Assembly (NCBI GenBank): GCA_032615215.1
Contig: CP128433.1
Location: forward strand, 1,819,501 to 1,883,500
DNA: 64,000 nt
Reading direction: 5' to 3'
DNA from: Microbulbifer sp. MKSA007
Lineage (GTDB): Bacteria > Pseudomonadota > Gammaproteobacteria > Pseudomonadales > Cellvibrionaceae
In this document: positions 8,726 through 17,938 of the stretch, one piece after another
How the letters are laid out: every line of letters starts with the position of its first letter
Numbering within the stretch: the stretch's first letter is position 1
Position numbers and translations under genes: made by a program
The notes under the pieces: model-generated
Told to the model about the DNA's origin: nothing
What the model saw: the letters and a program-made list of their open reading frames with translations, nothing else
The model's database searches: none

Positions 8726-9409
8726 ATGTTACAGCTCACTCATATTGAAAAGACTTACACTTCCGGTGAGGTTCAACTTAGGGCCCTAAAAGATGTGAAT
8801 CTGGATATTCGAGCAGGCACTATGGTAGCTCTGTGCGGACCATCGGGGTCTGGTAAAAGTACCTTGTTAAATATTTGCGGGCTACTGGATCATGATTACA
8901 GCGGAGAAGTCTGCTTTGCCGGCGAGGTGCTGAGAAAAAGCCATCGGCAGTCAATGAAGATCCGTCGTACCCAGCTGGGTTTTGTATTCCAAAAGTTTAA
9001 TTTGGTTCCGGTAATGACAGCCTTTGAGAATGTAGCCTTTCCACTTCTTTTGAATGGAATGAAAGAAGGTGAAGTAAGGCGGCGTGTAATGGGCATGTTG
9101 GATCATGTCGGGCTGTCCCAGTTTTCCAACTACAGGCCAGATCGACTTTCAGGTGGACAACAGCAGAGAGTAGCAATCGCTCGAGCACTGGTGCATCAGC
9201 CCAAACTGGTAATTGCTGATGAACCTACGGCCAGCTTGGATAGTGTTACCGCACAACAAATTATTGAGTTAATGAAAAATTTGGGAGTGGAGCAAAAAAC
9301 AGCTTTTATTGTTGCCAGTCATGATGATCGAATGACTCGTCATTGCGATAGAGTTGTTGAGTTGAAAGATGGTGTAATTCTGCAGGAGAGTGCTTTATGC
9401 GTCGCTTAA
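8726..9409 (+). CDS. ABC transporter ATP-binding protein, LolD/MacB-like
   Basis: A 227-residue nucleotide-binding subunit with Walker A GPSGSGKST, Q-loop FVFQKFNLVP, signature LSGGQQQR, Walker B LVIADEPTASLD and the switch His in VASHDD. These are typical of the LolD/MacB/FtsE type that pairs with FtsX-fold permeases. I chose the ATG at 8726 over an in-frame GTG at 8705 because alignment of such proteins begins at LQLTHIEKTY. It overlaps the permease gene by 13 bp. The system is mechanotransmission-type (type VII fold), moving substrate from the inner-membrane outer leaflet or periplasm rather than across the inner membrane. The substrate is unknown. Confidence 0.85.
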   Translation: MLQLTHIEKTYTSGEVQLRALKDVNLDIRAGTMVALCGPSGSGKSTLLNICGLLDHDYSGEVCFAGEVLRKSHRQSMKIRRTQLGFVFQKFNLVPVMTAFENVAFPLLLNGMKEGEVRRRVMGMLDHVGLSQFSNYRPDRLSGGQQQRVAIARALVHQPKLVIADEPTASLDSVTAQQIIELMKNLGVEQKTAFIVASHDDRMTRHCDRVVELKDGVILQESALCVA

Positions 9410-10611
9410 AAGTCGCGGTTTTAAATTTATTGCGCAATCGTCGCAGAAGCTTTCTTGCTGTTGCCATTATCTCCATTGTGGTAACGGCCTTGATGACCTC
9501 CGGAGGTTTTGGCCTATTTACATATCAATCCCTTAAAGAGAGCGCGGCGCGCAGTGAGGGGCATTTGGTGCTAACACAGCCGGGATATTTCTCTTCTGAT
9601 GAGGACTTTCCTCTTCAGCTTGGTTTAGATAATGCCAATAAATTACGTAGGGACTTGTTGGTTGAGGAAAATGTGAAGGCCGTGCAGCCTAGAGTTTATC
9701 TGCAAGGGTTAATTTCCAATGGTGATAAGTCTTCTATTTTTTTAGGTCAGGGGATATTGCCAAGTGAATTTCGGGTGAAGGGGCCTTTTCTAAATGTCAC
9801 TGAGGGCAGTATTTTATCAAACCGTGAAGATGTCAGTGATCCTGAGATTATGCTGGGTAAAGATCTCGCAAGAAATCTTAATGTAAGGCCTGGGGATTAT
9901 ATTACTTTAATGTCCTCTACAGTTCACGGGGCTCTCAATGCAATGGATTTTAAGGTTAGGGGAGTTTTCGGGACTGGTGTTCCAGATATGGATAAGCGTC
10001 AAGTATATATTTCTGTTCAGGCTGCGCAGTTCCTTTTAGATAGTGACAGGGTCTCAACCATGGCAATCTATGGCTATAGCCTTGATAAGACATCGAGCTT
10101 GCAGGAAAGACTGCGTGAGTTAGTTCCAGAGTTGGAAATTACAACTTGGGAGGATCGTGCCTTTTTCTATCAGGGAGTGAAGAGTCTTTATGATCGAATT
10201 TTTGGGTTGATGGGCATCATTATGGCACTGGTTATCTTTGTCTCGCTTTTCAATACGCTGGCAATGTCGGTAACAGAGAGAACACGGGAAATAGGTACCT
10301 TGTCCGCATTGGGTGCATCCAAAGTGGAATTGATAACAGGGTTTATATTGGAGGCTTTAGTACTTGCTGTAGTGGGGTCTTTAGCAGGTGTTATTTTGGC
10401 TGGTCTGATAAGCGCTGGATTGATGATGTTTGACATTACTATGCCGCCACCTCCGGGAAAAACAACGGGATATCCTTTGACTGTTTATTTCTCTATTAAC
10501 TTGGCTTGGATGATTTCGGTTGCAATAGCTGCGATATGTGTTTTTTCATCCTTCCTTGCGGCGCGGAAAGGTGTCAATAAACCGATTACTGAGGCATTGG
10601 TCCATGTATAA
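9397..10611 (+). CDS. ABC transporter permease, FtsX/LolCE family
   Basis: The 404-residue protein has the four-helix FtsX/MacB layout. One N-terminal transmembrane helix (about residues 18-42) is followed by a large periplasmic domain (about 45-270, MacB_PCD-like). Three C-terminal helices follow, around ALVIFVSLFNTLAMSVTERT, EALVLAVVGSLAGVILAG and SINLAWMISVAIAAICVF. The TERTREIGTLSALGAS segment is the coupling motif of this family. It sits between its ATPase and a LolA-like gene, with short overlaps on both sides (13 and 8 bp). Only one permease is present, so the transporter would be a homodimer, unlike the LolC/LolE heterodimer. Confidence 0.85.
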   Translation: MRRLKVAVLNLLRNRRRSFLAVAIISIVVTALMTSGGFGLFTYQSLKESAARSEGHLVLTQPGYFSSDEDFPLQLGLDNANKLRRDLLVEENVKAVQPRVYLQGLISNGDKSSIFLGQGILPSEFRVKGPFLNVTEGSILSNREDVSDPEIMLGKDLARNLNVRPGDYITLMSSTVHGALNAMDFKVRGVFGTGVPDMDKRQVYISVQAAQFLLDSDRVSTMAIYGYSLDKTSSLQERLRELVPELEITTWEDRAFFYQGVKSLYDRIFGLMGIIMALVIFVSLFNTLAMSVTERTREIGTLSALGASKVELITGFILEALVLAVVGSLAGVILAGLISAGLMMFDITMPPPPGKTTGYPLTVYFSINLAWMISVAIAAICVFSSFLAARKGVNKPITEALVHV

Positions 10612-11389
10612 ATTAAGATTAGGCAGAGTTAGCTTGGCGATTGGTTTGTTGCTGATGTTCTCTCCCTTTGTTTCAGCTGGGACTGAGGAGAAGGAAAGTC
10701 ATTTTTCCGCTGTACAGGTAGAAAGCATGTTGGCCAAAGCCGATTCCTATCGTCTTGGAGAGTCATCTTCAAAAGTTGTCACCAACATCCAGGTTTTTAA
10801 ACAGGGAGAGTTAGAAAGCGAAGATCGCTACCATGTTTATACTCGCCCTGAGAGAAAATCATTGGTGGTATTTAAAGGTATTGGTGAAGAAGGGCAAAAA
10901 ATGCTGATGCTGCAGGATAACTACTGGCTATTGATGCCCCGCAGCCGCCGCCCTATCCGCATTACACCGATGCAAAGATTGCTGGGGGAGGCTTCAATTG
11001 GTGATATCGCCACTTTGACTTGGAGCCAGGACTATCGGGGGCAGTTCGAGGCAAGTGAAATTCTAAAGGGTAAATTGACCCACAAACTTCAGCTGGAGGC
11101 AAAAACCAAAGGAGCCAGCTATCAAAAGATAACATTGTGGCTTGATAGTGAGAGTCTCTTCCCAATCCAAGCGGAGCTTTACTTGCAATCTGGAAAGTTG
11201 GCTAAGGTTGCGCATTTTGTATCGGGGATAAAGGATGAAGAGCTATTTGTGGAGGAGATGGTTTTAGTTGATAGCATCAAGGCTACCACTGAAACCAGAG
11301 TTCACTACGAAAGTAGCACTGCGCATCAGTTAGCGGAAAAATTCTTCAATCCGGCATACTTGAGTCGACAGTCAAAAATGGATCTGTGA
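10604..11389 (+). CDS. LolA-like outer-membrane lipoprotein-sorting protein
   Basis: From ATG 10604, which overlaps the permease stop by 8 bp, the product is 261 residues with a Sec signal peptide ending near SPFVSAG. The mature part has the LolA/LolB-like strand pattern of the outer-membrane lipoprotein-sorting protein family (PF17131-type), with YHVYTRPERKSLVVFKG, YWLLMPRSRRPIRITP and GEASIGDIATL. In this family an open beta-barrel carries a lipid or lipoprotein across the periplasm. With the ATPase and permease upstream it makes a complete inner-membrane-to-periplasm relay distinct from the housekeeping Lol genes. The cargo is not known. Confidence 0.8.
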   Translation: MYKLRLGRVSLAIGLLLMFSPFVSAGTEEKESHFSAVQVESMLAKADSYRLGESSSKVVTNIQVFKQGELESEDRYHVYTRPERKSLVVFKGIGEEGQKMLMLQDNYWLLMPRSRRPIRITPMQRLLGEASIGDIATLTWSQDYRGQFEASEILKGKLTHKLQLEAKTKGASYQKITLWLDSESLFPIQAELYLQSGKLAKVAHFVSGIKDEELFVEEMVLVDSIKATTETRVHYESSTAHQLAEKFFNPAYLSRQSKMDL

Positions 11390-11412
11390 GAGTGGATCTG
11401 AGCGGGTAACTT

Positions 11413-11446
11413 CCTCTGCCAGTATCAATTCCGATACTGGCAGAGG
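11413..11446. terminator. Perfect 14-bp inverted repeat between converging genes
   Basis: CCTCTGCCAGTATC and GATACTGGCAGAGG form a perfect stem around a 6-base loop in the 66-bp gap between the LolA-like gene and dusC, which converge here. It is symmetrical and could stop transcription from both sides, but it lacks a T-tract on either strand. Confidence 0.55.
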
Positions 11447-11455
11447 TGCGGAAAA

Positions 11456-12460
11456 TTAGGCTGCCTCAGTTGATGCTATTTGAATTTTCCGCTCTTCGAA
11501 AAAAGCTCTATCAAGCTCTTCTGCCTCCCTGAGACGTTTTATTTTATCAAAGAACAATTGGGCTTCAGGAAAAGCCAATTTCAAGTAAGCGAGCCATTGC
11601 TTAATACGATTGCCCAGATACTTGGAAGGGTAAACTTCTCGGGTGGTTTGATAGTAACCCCAAAGAATTTCAATAATCTCTTGCCAGCCCATTGCTGTAT
11701 AGCTCTCACCTGAGCAGTAGGCTTTTATCTGCTTGCCCAAATCTGGCCTGGCTAGCAGGCTGCGACCAAACATAAATGCTTCGCATCCGGTTACTTCACG
11801 GCAGCGTTGAAATTCCTCAAGTGTCCAGATATCCCCGTTGGCAATGACTGGGATTTCCAGTGTTTGGCGAATTTCACCGATGTATTCCCAGTAGGCTGGG
11901 GGTTTATAGCCATCGACTTTGGAGCGAGCGTGTACTGCCAATTCATTTGCGCCGCCAGCTGCTGCGGCCTGGGCGTTATCCATATAGCTAGAGCGATCAT
12001 TAAAGCCCAGCCGGATTTTTGCGGTGACCGGGATGTTTACCGGGACAGCGCGGCGAACCGCTCCTACAATAGCTTCCACTCTGTGAGGGCTTTGCAATAG
12101 GCAGGCGCCACCGTCGCTGTTATTCACTGATTTTGCAGGGCAGCCGAAATTGAGATCAATTGCTGTAGCACCGAACTCAACTGCTTTTACTGCATTAATT
12201 GCCATTGCATTGGGGTTGCCGCCTAACAGCTGTAACCGTACTGGAATCCCGCTTGGGGTCTTTGCACCTTTGTCGACCTCTGGGCACAAGCGGGTGAATA
12301 CTCTGCGAGGCAAGCGAGTATTAGTGACACGAACAAACTCTGTAACACAGATATCGACTCCTCCAATGGCGGAGAGCAGGGCACGCACGTGATGGTCGAT
12401 TACCCCCTCCATTGGTGCCTGGTAAATCGTGGGTTCTGGGGTAGGTGTCTTGTCGGTCAT
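11456..12460 (-). CDS. dusC: tRNA-dihydrouridine(16) synthase DusC
   Basis: The 334-residue protein is a flavin-dependent TIM-barrel dihydrouridine synthase reducing uridine in the tRNA D-loop. Visible family features are the FMN-site start YQAPMEGVID, the catalytic Cys in NFGCPAKSVNNSDGG, KIRLGFND, and VHARSKVDGYKPPAYW, which is typical of the DusC (U16) subgroup rather than DusA or DusB. The final segment LYLGNRIKQWLAYL-like (YLGNRIKQWLAYL) also fits DusC. It is a monocistronic gene on the minus strand, converging with the Lol-like cassette. Length is normal for the family. Confidence 0.9.
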   Translation of the reverse strand: MTDKTPTPEPTIYQAPMEGVIDHHVRALLSAIGGVDICVTEFVRVTNTRLPRRVFTRLCPEVDKGAKTPSGIPVRLQLLGGNPNAMAINAVKAVEFGATAIDLNFGCPAKSVNNSDGGACLLQSPHRVEAIVGAVRRAVPVNIPVTAKIRLGFNDRSSYMDNAQAAAAGGANELAVHARSKVDGYKPPAYWEYIGEIRQTLEIPVIANGDIWTLEEFQRCREVTGCEAFMFGRSLLARPDLGKQIKAYCSGESYTAMGWQEIIEILWGYYQTTREVYPSKYLGNRIKQWLAYLKLAFPEAQLFFDKIKRLREAEELDRAFFEERKIQIASTEAA

Positions 12461-13025
12461 AAGTCAGTTGAGAGGTAAATCATAAATCTAAAGGCGCATA
12501 TTCTATCAGCAAGTTATTGAAATGGCGCAAAATCGATCATTCTTCAGTATATAAAAGTAGGAGAAATAAACTCAGCCTATTGATGTTTTGCACCAAAATT
12601 GGGCGTGGTAATTTAGACCCCTCCGTTGCCTCTGAAACCAATAAGTGTTTGATTTTAAAAGCAACTTGTATTGATAATAGAAAAATATCAGCATTTTGGA
12701 ACTAATGAATTTTTTCCTGTGTGCCCGCTCTTTTTGGGGGAGGATCAGGTGCAGCGGCGGTTGAAATTACCGGTCTAGGGAATAAGATTCCGATGTGCAG
12801 AAATTTGGGACGGCTGGGCTAAGTGAGATTTTCCCGGGCAAGTTTATTGGTTGTACGACATAAATTTGTTTAATTGTGAGCGAAGATTTTACATATGCAC
12901 AAAATATCAATTGGGGTGTTTCAGCTGTCCTGAATAAATAGGTACGTAAATTCATAGTGTTACGGGGACAGATGAAACCGTCCGGAACGGCTGGTTTTAT
13001 TGCCTGGTGCCAGGGGGAATAAACA
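12461..13025 (+). promoter_or_regulatory. Intergenic region and 5' leader of oadGAB
   Basis: About 560 bp between divergent dusC and oadG with no convincing gene. The last 60 bases before oadG contain a short hairpin (CCGT/ACGG, 12978-12990), which competes with an alternative AACC/GGTT pairing. A small palindrome CCTGGTGCCAGG (13003-13014) abuts the GGGGGAA Shine-Dalgarno. These could form a leader structure controlling translation, but I recognise no named riboswitch. Confidence 0.4.
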
Positions 13026-13262
13026 GTGCAAGAAACACTTTTGCAACAGGGGCTAGATATCACCCTGTTTGGTATGGGAATTGTTTTTACTTTTCTGCTA
13101 TTGCTGGTGATCGGTACCGGTATTATGTCGAGAATCATCTCCCGCTATTTTCCCGAAGCGGAGCCCGTATCCCACACGCCTTCCCCAACCGCAGGGAATG
13201 ATAAGGTCCATTTACATGCGGTGATCAAAGCGGCGATCGAACAGCATCGCAAAAGACGCTAA
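13026..13262 (+). CDS. oadG: Oxaloacetate decarboxylase gamma subunit
   Basis: A 78-residue single-span membrane protein. The hydrophobic helix (about residues 13-37, LFGMGIVFTFLLLLVIGTGI) is followed by a short linker and a basic C-terminal tail ending in HRKRR, with His residues (HLHAVIKAA) like those that bind zinc in OadG. This subunit links the alpha (carboxyltransferase) and beta (Na+ pump) subunits of the membrane complex. It starts at GTG 13026, after a GGGGGAA Shine-Dalgarno, and is 53 bp upstream of oadA. Order oadG-oadA-oadB is the usual operon order. Confidence 0.9.
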   Translation: MQETLLQQGLDITLFGMGIVFTFLLLLVIGTGIMSRIISRYFPEAEPVSHTPSPTAGNDKVHLHAVIKAAIEQHRKRR

Positions 13263-13315
13263 CCACCAATCGCTTTCAAACAATTTCCAATAATTTCTGC
13301 CGAGAGAGATAACCC

Positions 13316-15105
13316 ATGACTGAGGTTAAAAAGCCATTGGGGATTACCGATGTAGTCCTGCGCGATGCCCACCAGTCACTGTTCGCTACCCGACTGCGAC
13401 TGGACGATATGCTGCCGATTGCTGAGAAGCTCGATAGAGTTGGCTTCTGGTCTCTGGAGTCCTGGGGGGTGCCACTTTCGACTCCTGCATTCGCTATCTC
13501 GGCGAAGATCCCTGGGAGCGTATTCGTGAATTGAAGAAAGCTATGCCGAATACGCCTCAACAGATGCTGTTCAGGGGACAGAATATTCTCGGCTACCGCC
13601 ACTATGCGGATGACGTGGTTGAGAAGTTTGTAGAGCGCGCTGCAGTCAATGGGGTAGACGTGTTCCGCGTGTTCGACGCGATGAACGATATGCGCAACCT
13701 GAAAACAGCACTGGCTGCGGTGAAGAAACAAGAGAAGCACGCTCAGGGCACCATCTCCTATACCGTGAGCCCAGTACACACCATGGACTTATGGGTGGAT
13801 CTGGGGCGCCAGATCGAGGATATGGGAGCGGATTCCATCGCGATCAAGGACATGGCCGGTCTGCTGCGCCCCTATGAGGGCTACGAGCTGGTGAAACGTT
13901 TGAAGGCCGCCGTGGACATCCCCATCCATATGCAGTGCCACGCTACTACCGGTTTATCTACGGCTACCGCTCTCAAGTGTATCGAGGCGGGTATCGACAA
14001 CGTGGACACCGCGATCAGCTCTATGTCCATGACCTATGGTCACAGCCCAACCGAAGCGTTGGTGGCCATTTTGGAAGGCTCTGAGCGGGACACCGGGCTG
14101 GATATTAACCTGCTGGAAGAAATTGCGGCTTACTTCCGTAACGTCCGCAAGAAGTACGCGAAGTTTGAGGGTTCCTTGAAAGGCGTGGATTCCCGCATCC
14201 TGGTGGCCCAGGTACCCGGTGGCATGCTCACCAATATGGAAAACCAGCTGCGCGAACAGGGTGCCGGGGATCGCCTGGATGATGTACTCGAGGAAATCCC
14301 CCGGGTGCGTGAAGACCTGGGCTGTATCCCGCTGGTTACTCCCACGTCCCAGATTGTGGGTACCCAGGCGGTACTCAATGTCCTGACTGGAGAGCGTTAC
14401 AAATCGATTTCTAAAGAGACTGCCGCCGTCTTGAAAGGCGAATACGGTGCGACACCTGCCGAAGTTAACCAGGAGCTGCAGGTCCGGGTACTGGATGGGG
14501 CGAATCCGGTTACCTGTCGTCCGGCAGACCTGTTGGCACCAGAGTTGGACAAGTTAACCCTGGAGCTTCAAGAGAAAGCGGGTGAACAAGATGTGGCCCT
14601 GACCGATGGTGAGGGGGAGATCGACGATGTGCTTACCTATGCACTCTTCCCGCAGATTGGCCTGAAGTTCCTGAAGAACCGTGGCAATCCAGAAGCTTTC
14701 GAGCCAGTACCTACCGGTAATGAAGGTGCTGCAGTCAAGAACGACAAAGGTGAAGAAGTTTATACGGTGACTGTGGAGGGGCAGAGCTACACCGTCACTG
14801 TGGCCGATGGTGGCGACTTAACCAATGTTGCCCCAGTGTCCGGTGCTGCTCCAGCATCTGCAGCTAGTGCACCTTCCGTGCCTGCTACCGGAGGTGAGCC
14901 GGTTAATGCGCCTCTCGCTGGAAATATCTTCAAAGTAATGGTGAAGCCTGGGGATCAGGTGAGCGAAGGCCAGGCGGTGTTAGTACTGGAAGCGATGAAG
15001 ATGGAAACTGTGGTGAGTGCCCCTCGTGCCGGTAACGTCGCCAGTGTGGCAGTAAAAGAAGGCGATTCAGTGGCGGTAGGTGATGCCCTGCTGTCTATTG
15101 CATAG
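13316..15105 (+). CDS. oadA: Oxaloacetate decarboxylase alpha subunit, frameshifted at a G6 run
   Basis: The carboxyltransferase starts at ATG 13316 (ITDVVLRDAHQSLFATRLR, the metal/carboxylate site). It runs in frame to SLESWG, then leaves frame at six Gs (13464-13469). Adding one G restores WGGATFDSCIRYLGEDPWER and joins the long downstream frame, giving about 596 residues, normal for OadA. The downstream part holds the TIM-barrel (FRVFDAMNDMRN, MQCHATTGL), the conserved PYC/OADA domain, an Ala/Pro linker, and a C-terminal biotinyl domain with the attachment site EAMKMET. The enzyme transfers the carboxyl of oxaloacetate to biotin before OadB decarboxylates it and exports Na+. The break is very probably a base-calling error. 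Confidence 0.9.
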
Positions 15106-15124
15106 CCAAAGGTAGGAGTCACAC

Positions 15125-16441
15125 GTGGATAATCTGATTACTCTTTGGCATTCCTCCGGTGTCGCGCAGATGGCATCGGGCCAGTTCATTATGATTTTGG
15201 TGGGCCTGGGCCTGCTGTTTTTGGCCATTCGCAAAAACTTCGAGCCCCTGCTTTTGGTGCCTATCGGTTTCGGCGGGATCCTGGCCAATATTCCCGGTGC
15301 TGATTTGGCACTCTCAGCCGCAGAGACAGCCCTTACCCAGGGAGATGGGGCTGTTTTGGCGCAAATGGCCCAGATCCTGGGCCTCGATAGTACTTCAGCT
15401 TTACCCGCGCTTAAGGAAGCTCTGGCCAGTGCGCCGGCAGCCGTGCAGGTACAAGCAGCTGAGTTTGCCCGGGATGCCGGTTTCAATAACGGTATGCTGT
15501 ATAACTTCTATTCCGTAGCTATTGCTTCCGGCATTGCGCCGTTGGTAATTTTTATGGGCGTAGGGGCTATGACCGACTTTGGTCCGCTACTAGCCAATCC
15601 GCGCACCTTGTTCCTCGGTGCAGCGGCCCAGTTTGGGATCTTTGCCACGGTGCTCGGTGCTGTGGGTCTCTCGGTAGCGGGAATCATGGACTTCTCAATC
15701 GCCGATGCCGCTGCGATCGGTATTATCGGTGGAGCAGATGGCCCCACAGCTATCTATGTTTCCAGCCTATTGGCCCCGGACCTGTTGGGGGCTATAGCTG
15801 TAGCGGCTTATTCGTATATGGCGCTAGTGCCTATGATTCAGCCGCCGATTATGCGAGCCCTGACTACTGAGCAGGAACGCAAAATTGAAATGGTGCAATT
15901 GCGCCATGTGAGCAAGCGGGAAAAAATTGCCTTCCCGATGTTGCTGCTGATTTTGGTGGCCCTGTTCCTGCCAGCTGCTGCACCGCTGTTGGGTATGTTC
16001 TGCTTTGGTAACTTGATGCGTGAGTGCGGAGTCGTTTCCCGATTGTCGGACACTGCTCAGAACGCGCTGATCAATATCACCACTATTTTCCTGGGACTTT
16101 CCGTTGGTTCGAAATTGGCGGCAGACAAATTCCTCGATCCTAAAACCCTGGGTATTTTGGCTTTGGGTATTGTGGCTTTTGCGATCGGCACTGCGGCTGG
16201 CGTGTTGATGGCTAAGTTGATCAATGTATTCAGCAAGCACAAGATTAACCCATTGATTGGTTCTGCCGGTGTTTCTGCCGTACCTATGGCCGCGCGGGTG
16301 TCCAACAAAGTAGGACTCGAATCCAATCCTCACAACTTCCTGTTGATGCACGCAATGGGCCCCAACGTAGCCGGTGTTATCGGTTCTGCGGTGGCTGCGG
16401 GTGTGATGATCAGTATGGTGCGGAGCCTTACTGGCGGGTAA
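15125..16441 (+). CDS. oadB: Oxaloacetate decarboxylase beta subunit, sodium pump
   Basis: A 438-residue polytopic membrane protein with the family segments GFGGILANIPGAD, FMGVGAMTDFGPLLANP, SIADAAAIGIIGGADGPTAIY (conserved Asp of the Na+ path) and GNLMRECGVVSRL. The C-terminal part contains AARVSNKVGLESNPHNFL and MHAMGPNVAGVIGSAVAAG. It decarboxylates carboxybiotin and couples this to Na+ export. The start is GTG 15125, 19 bp after oadA with AGGAG upstream. A strong terminator follows the stop codon, closing the oadGAB operon. Confidence 0.95.
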   Translation: MDNLITLWHSSGVAQMASGQFIMILVGLGLLFLAIRKNFEPLLLVPIGFGGILANIPGADLALSAAETALTQGDGAVLAQMAQILGLDSTSALPALKEALASAPAAVQVQAAEFARDAGFNNGMLYNFYSVAIASGIAPLVIFMGVGAMTDFGPLLANPRTLFLGAAAQFGIFATVLGAVGLSVAGIMDFSIADAAAIGIIGGADGPTAIYVSSLLAPDLLGAIAVAAYSYMALVPMIQPPIMRALTTEQERKIEMVQLRHVSKREKIAFPMLLLILVALFLPAAAPLLGMFCFGNLMRECGVVSRLSDTAQNALINITTIFLGLSVGSKLAADKFLDPKTLGILALGIVAFAIGTAAGVLMAKLINVFSKHKINPLIGSAGVSAVPMAARVSNKVGLESNPHNFLLMHAMGPNVAGVIGSAVAAGVMISMVRSLTGG

Positions 16442-16466
16442 CCAAAATCCATTGGTTTGGAAGAGA

Positions 16467-16491
16467 GGGCGAACAGTGTTCGCCCTTTTTT
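16467..16491 (+). terminator. Rho-independent terminator of oadGAB
   Basis: GGGCGAAC and GTTCGCCC form a GC-rich stem with a 3-base loop, followed by six Ts, 26 bp after the oadB stop. Confidence 0.9.
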
Positions 16492-16707
16492 GTTGACCTA
16501 AAACAAATGCATTTTGTCCGCTTTTGCTGGTTAAAAAAGATCCTTCTGACTTAAATAATGTGAAGAGGTAGTCATAGCTGGTGTAGGTATGTTAATCCGC
16601 TTAATAGAGCATCTCCATCGATAGAATTCATTTTGAGTTAAGGTTAGTTGCGCTATATTCCCCCCAAAATTTTTACTGGAATAAAAATTCATTAGGAAGT
16701 AACCCCA

Positions 16708-17157
16708 ATGCGTAGTTTGCCATTCTTAATTGCCTTTGCTCTTTTCTCCACTAGTGCATTTGCACATGATAATCATCAAACTGCGGAAGAAGTCCGCCAG
16801 TTAAAGAAAGAGGTGGTTAAGCTCCGTAAAGAAGTACACTCTGATCACAAACAGGGTGCTGGAGCTGAAAATGTTCGTGACTTAGAAAAAGAAGTGGTTA
16901 AGTTGCGAAAAAATGTCCGTCGGCTTCAGGACCTGATTTTGGAGTTGCAGGCGAGTATTGAAGCTCAGTCTGAATTGGCACATCCAGTTCCGGTGGAGGA
17001 ACGCCCTAAGTGGGCCTGCTATATGTCAGATGTAAAAGCTGGGGGTATTCACTCTAAGGGCTTTAGTCGTATTGAAGCGAAGGGGAGATTACTTGAAATT
17101 TGCTCCCAACGTGGTGGCCTTTGCTTTGAGAGTGGAATTGAATGCTCCGATGAGTAG
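16708..17157 (+). CDS. Small exported coiled-coil protein of unknown function
   Basis: The 149-residue product has a clear Sec signal peptide (cleavage near TSAFAHD). Residues about 25-95 form a heptad-like coiled coil with two near-repeats of EVVKLRK (EVVKLRKEV and EVVKLRKNV). The C-terminal 45 residues contain four Cys (WACYM, LEICS, GLCFE, GIECS) that could form two disulfides in the periplasm. ATG 16708 is preceded by TTAGGAAGT. I do not recognise the family. It stands alone between the oad terminator and a converging minus-strand gene. Confidence 0.6.
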   Translation: MRSLPFLIAFALFSTSAFAHDNHQTAEEVRQLKKEVVKLRKEVHSDHKQGAGAENVRDLEKEVVKLRKNVRRLQDLILELQASIEAQSELAHPVPVEERPKWACYMSDVKAGGIHSKGFSRIEAKGRLLEICSQRGGLCFESGIECSDE

Positions 17158-17290
17158 TAACTAATAGCCAGTTTAATATGGGGCGGCTACTCTTGGATGA
17201 GTTTGCGCCCCTGGCTACCCCTTAAAAAGTAAGGACGATAACTATTAGGTGAGAGTACAGCTTTGCACCACTTGTTCATACTTAAGCTTC

Positions 17291-17938
17291 TTATCTAAGG
17301 TTGTCTAGTTTATAGAAGTGAGTGTCTAGGATCTTATATAAAAAGTCACGCCCTTGCTGATGGAGTTTCTCTGAGGAACCGTAGGTTTTAAAGTATTCAG
17401 GAAATAGTTGGGCAATATCTTCACTGGACCACTCTAGGTGAAACTGCAAACCCATTATTCTTTCGCTGAATAAAAAGGCCTGATGAGGGCACAAGTCAGA
17501 TTCTGCCAAGCAAATTGCCCCCTCCGGAATTTCAAAGAAATAACTATGCGCCTGGAATACACTCTCTAAATTAAAATTCAGTGCTGTTGTAGACCTTATA
17601 GGTAGCCAGCCCATTTCCTCTTGAGGAAGTTGGCGGACCTCTGCTTCCAATGCATATGCAAGGATCTGTGCCCCAAGGCAGATGCCCAGTATTGGGATCG
17701 GGAGTTCAATGCAGTTTTTCACCCATGCAATCTCATTGGCAAGCCAGGGGAGCCTTTCGCGCTCGCAAACGTTCATCATCCCACCAAGGATAATAACTCC
17801 GCTAAAGCCGCTTTGAGGAAATGGTGATTTCTGAGGGTTAATGACAGAAAGCGGCATTTGCTTCTCTGTAGCCCAGTCATAAATATACCCCGGGCCCTCA
17901 GTTTCCTCATGTTGGATAATCAGTATTGGTTTGGTCAT
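17291..17938 (-). CDS. Class I glutamine amidotransferase-like protein
   Basis: A 215-residue GMP-synthase-like GATase1 domain. The nucleophile elbow is GICLGAQILAYAL (Cys near residue 86), preceded by VIILGGMMNV. The catalytic His/Glu pair lies in LQFHLEWSSE, and QAHSYFFEIP is the conserved strand before it. Stand-alone members of this family include gamma-glutamyl hydrolases such as PuuD-like and YfeJ-like proteins; the substrate is not deducible here. Its start codon immediately follows the stop of the upstream exported protein, so the two form an operon on the minus strand. Confidence 0.8.
   Translation of the reverse strand: MTKPILIIQHEETEGPGYIYDWATEKQMPLSVINPQKSPFPQSGFSGVIILGGMMNVCERERLPWLANEIAWVKNCIELPIPILGICLGAQILAYALEAEVRQLPQEEMGWLPIRSTTALNFNLESVFQAHSYFFEIPEGAICLAESDLCPHQAFLFSERIMGLQFHLEWSSEDIAQLFPEYFKTYGSSEKLHQQGRDFLYKILDTHFYKLDNLR

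Noticed and set aside
12961..13025. Known sodium or guanidine riboswitch upstream of oadG
   Set aside because: The hairpins are too short and lack the conserved loop motifs of those classes.
12767..13138. Minus-strand open frame opposite the oadG leader
   Set aside because: It overlaps the confident oadG gene on the other strand and its product shows no family features.
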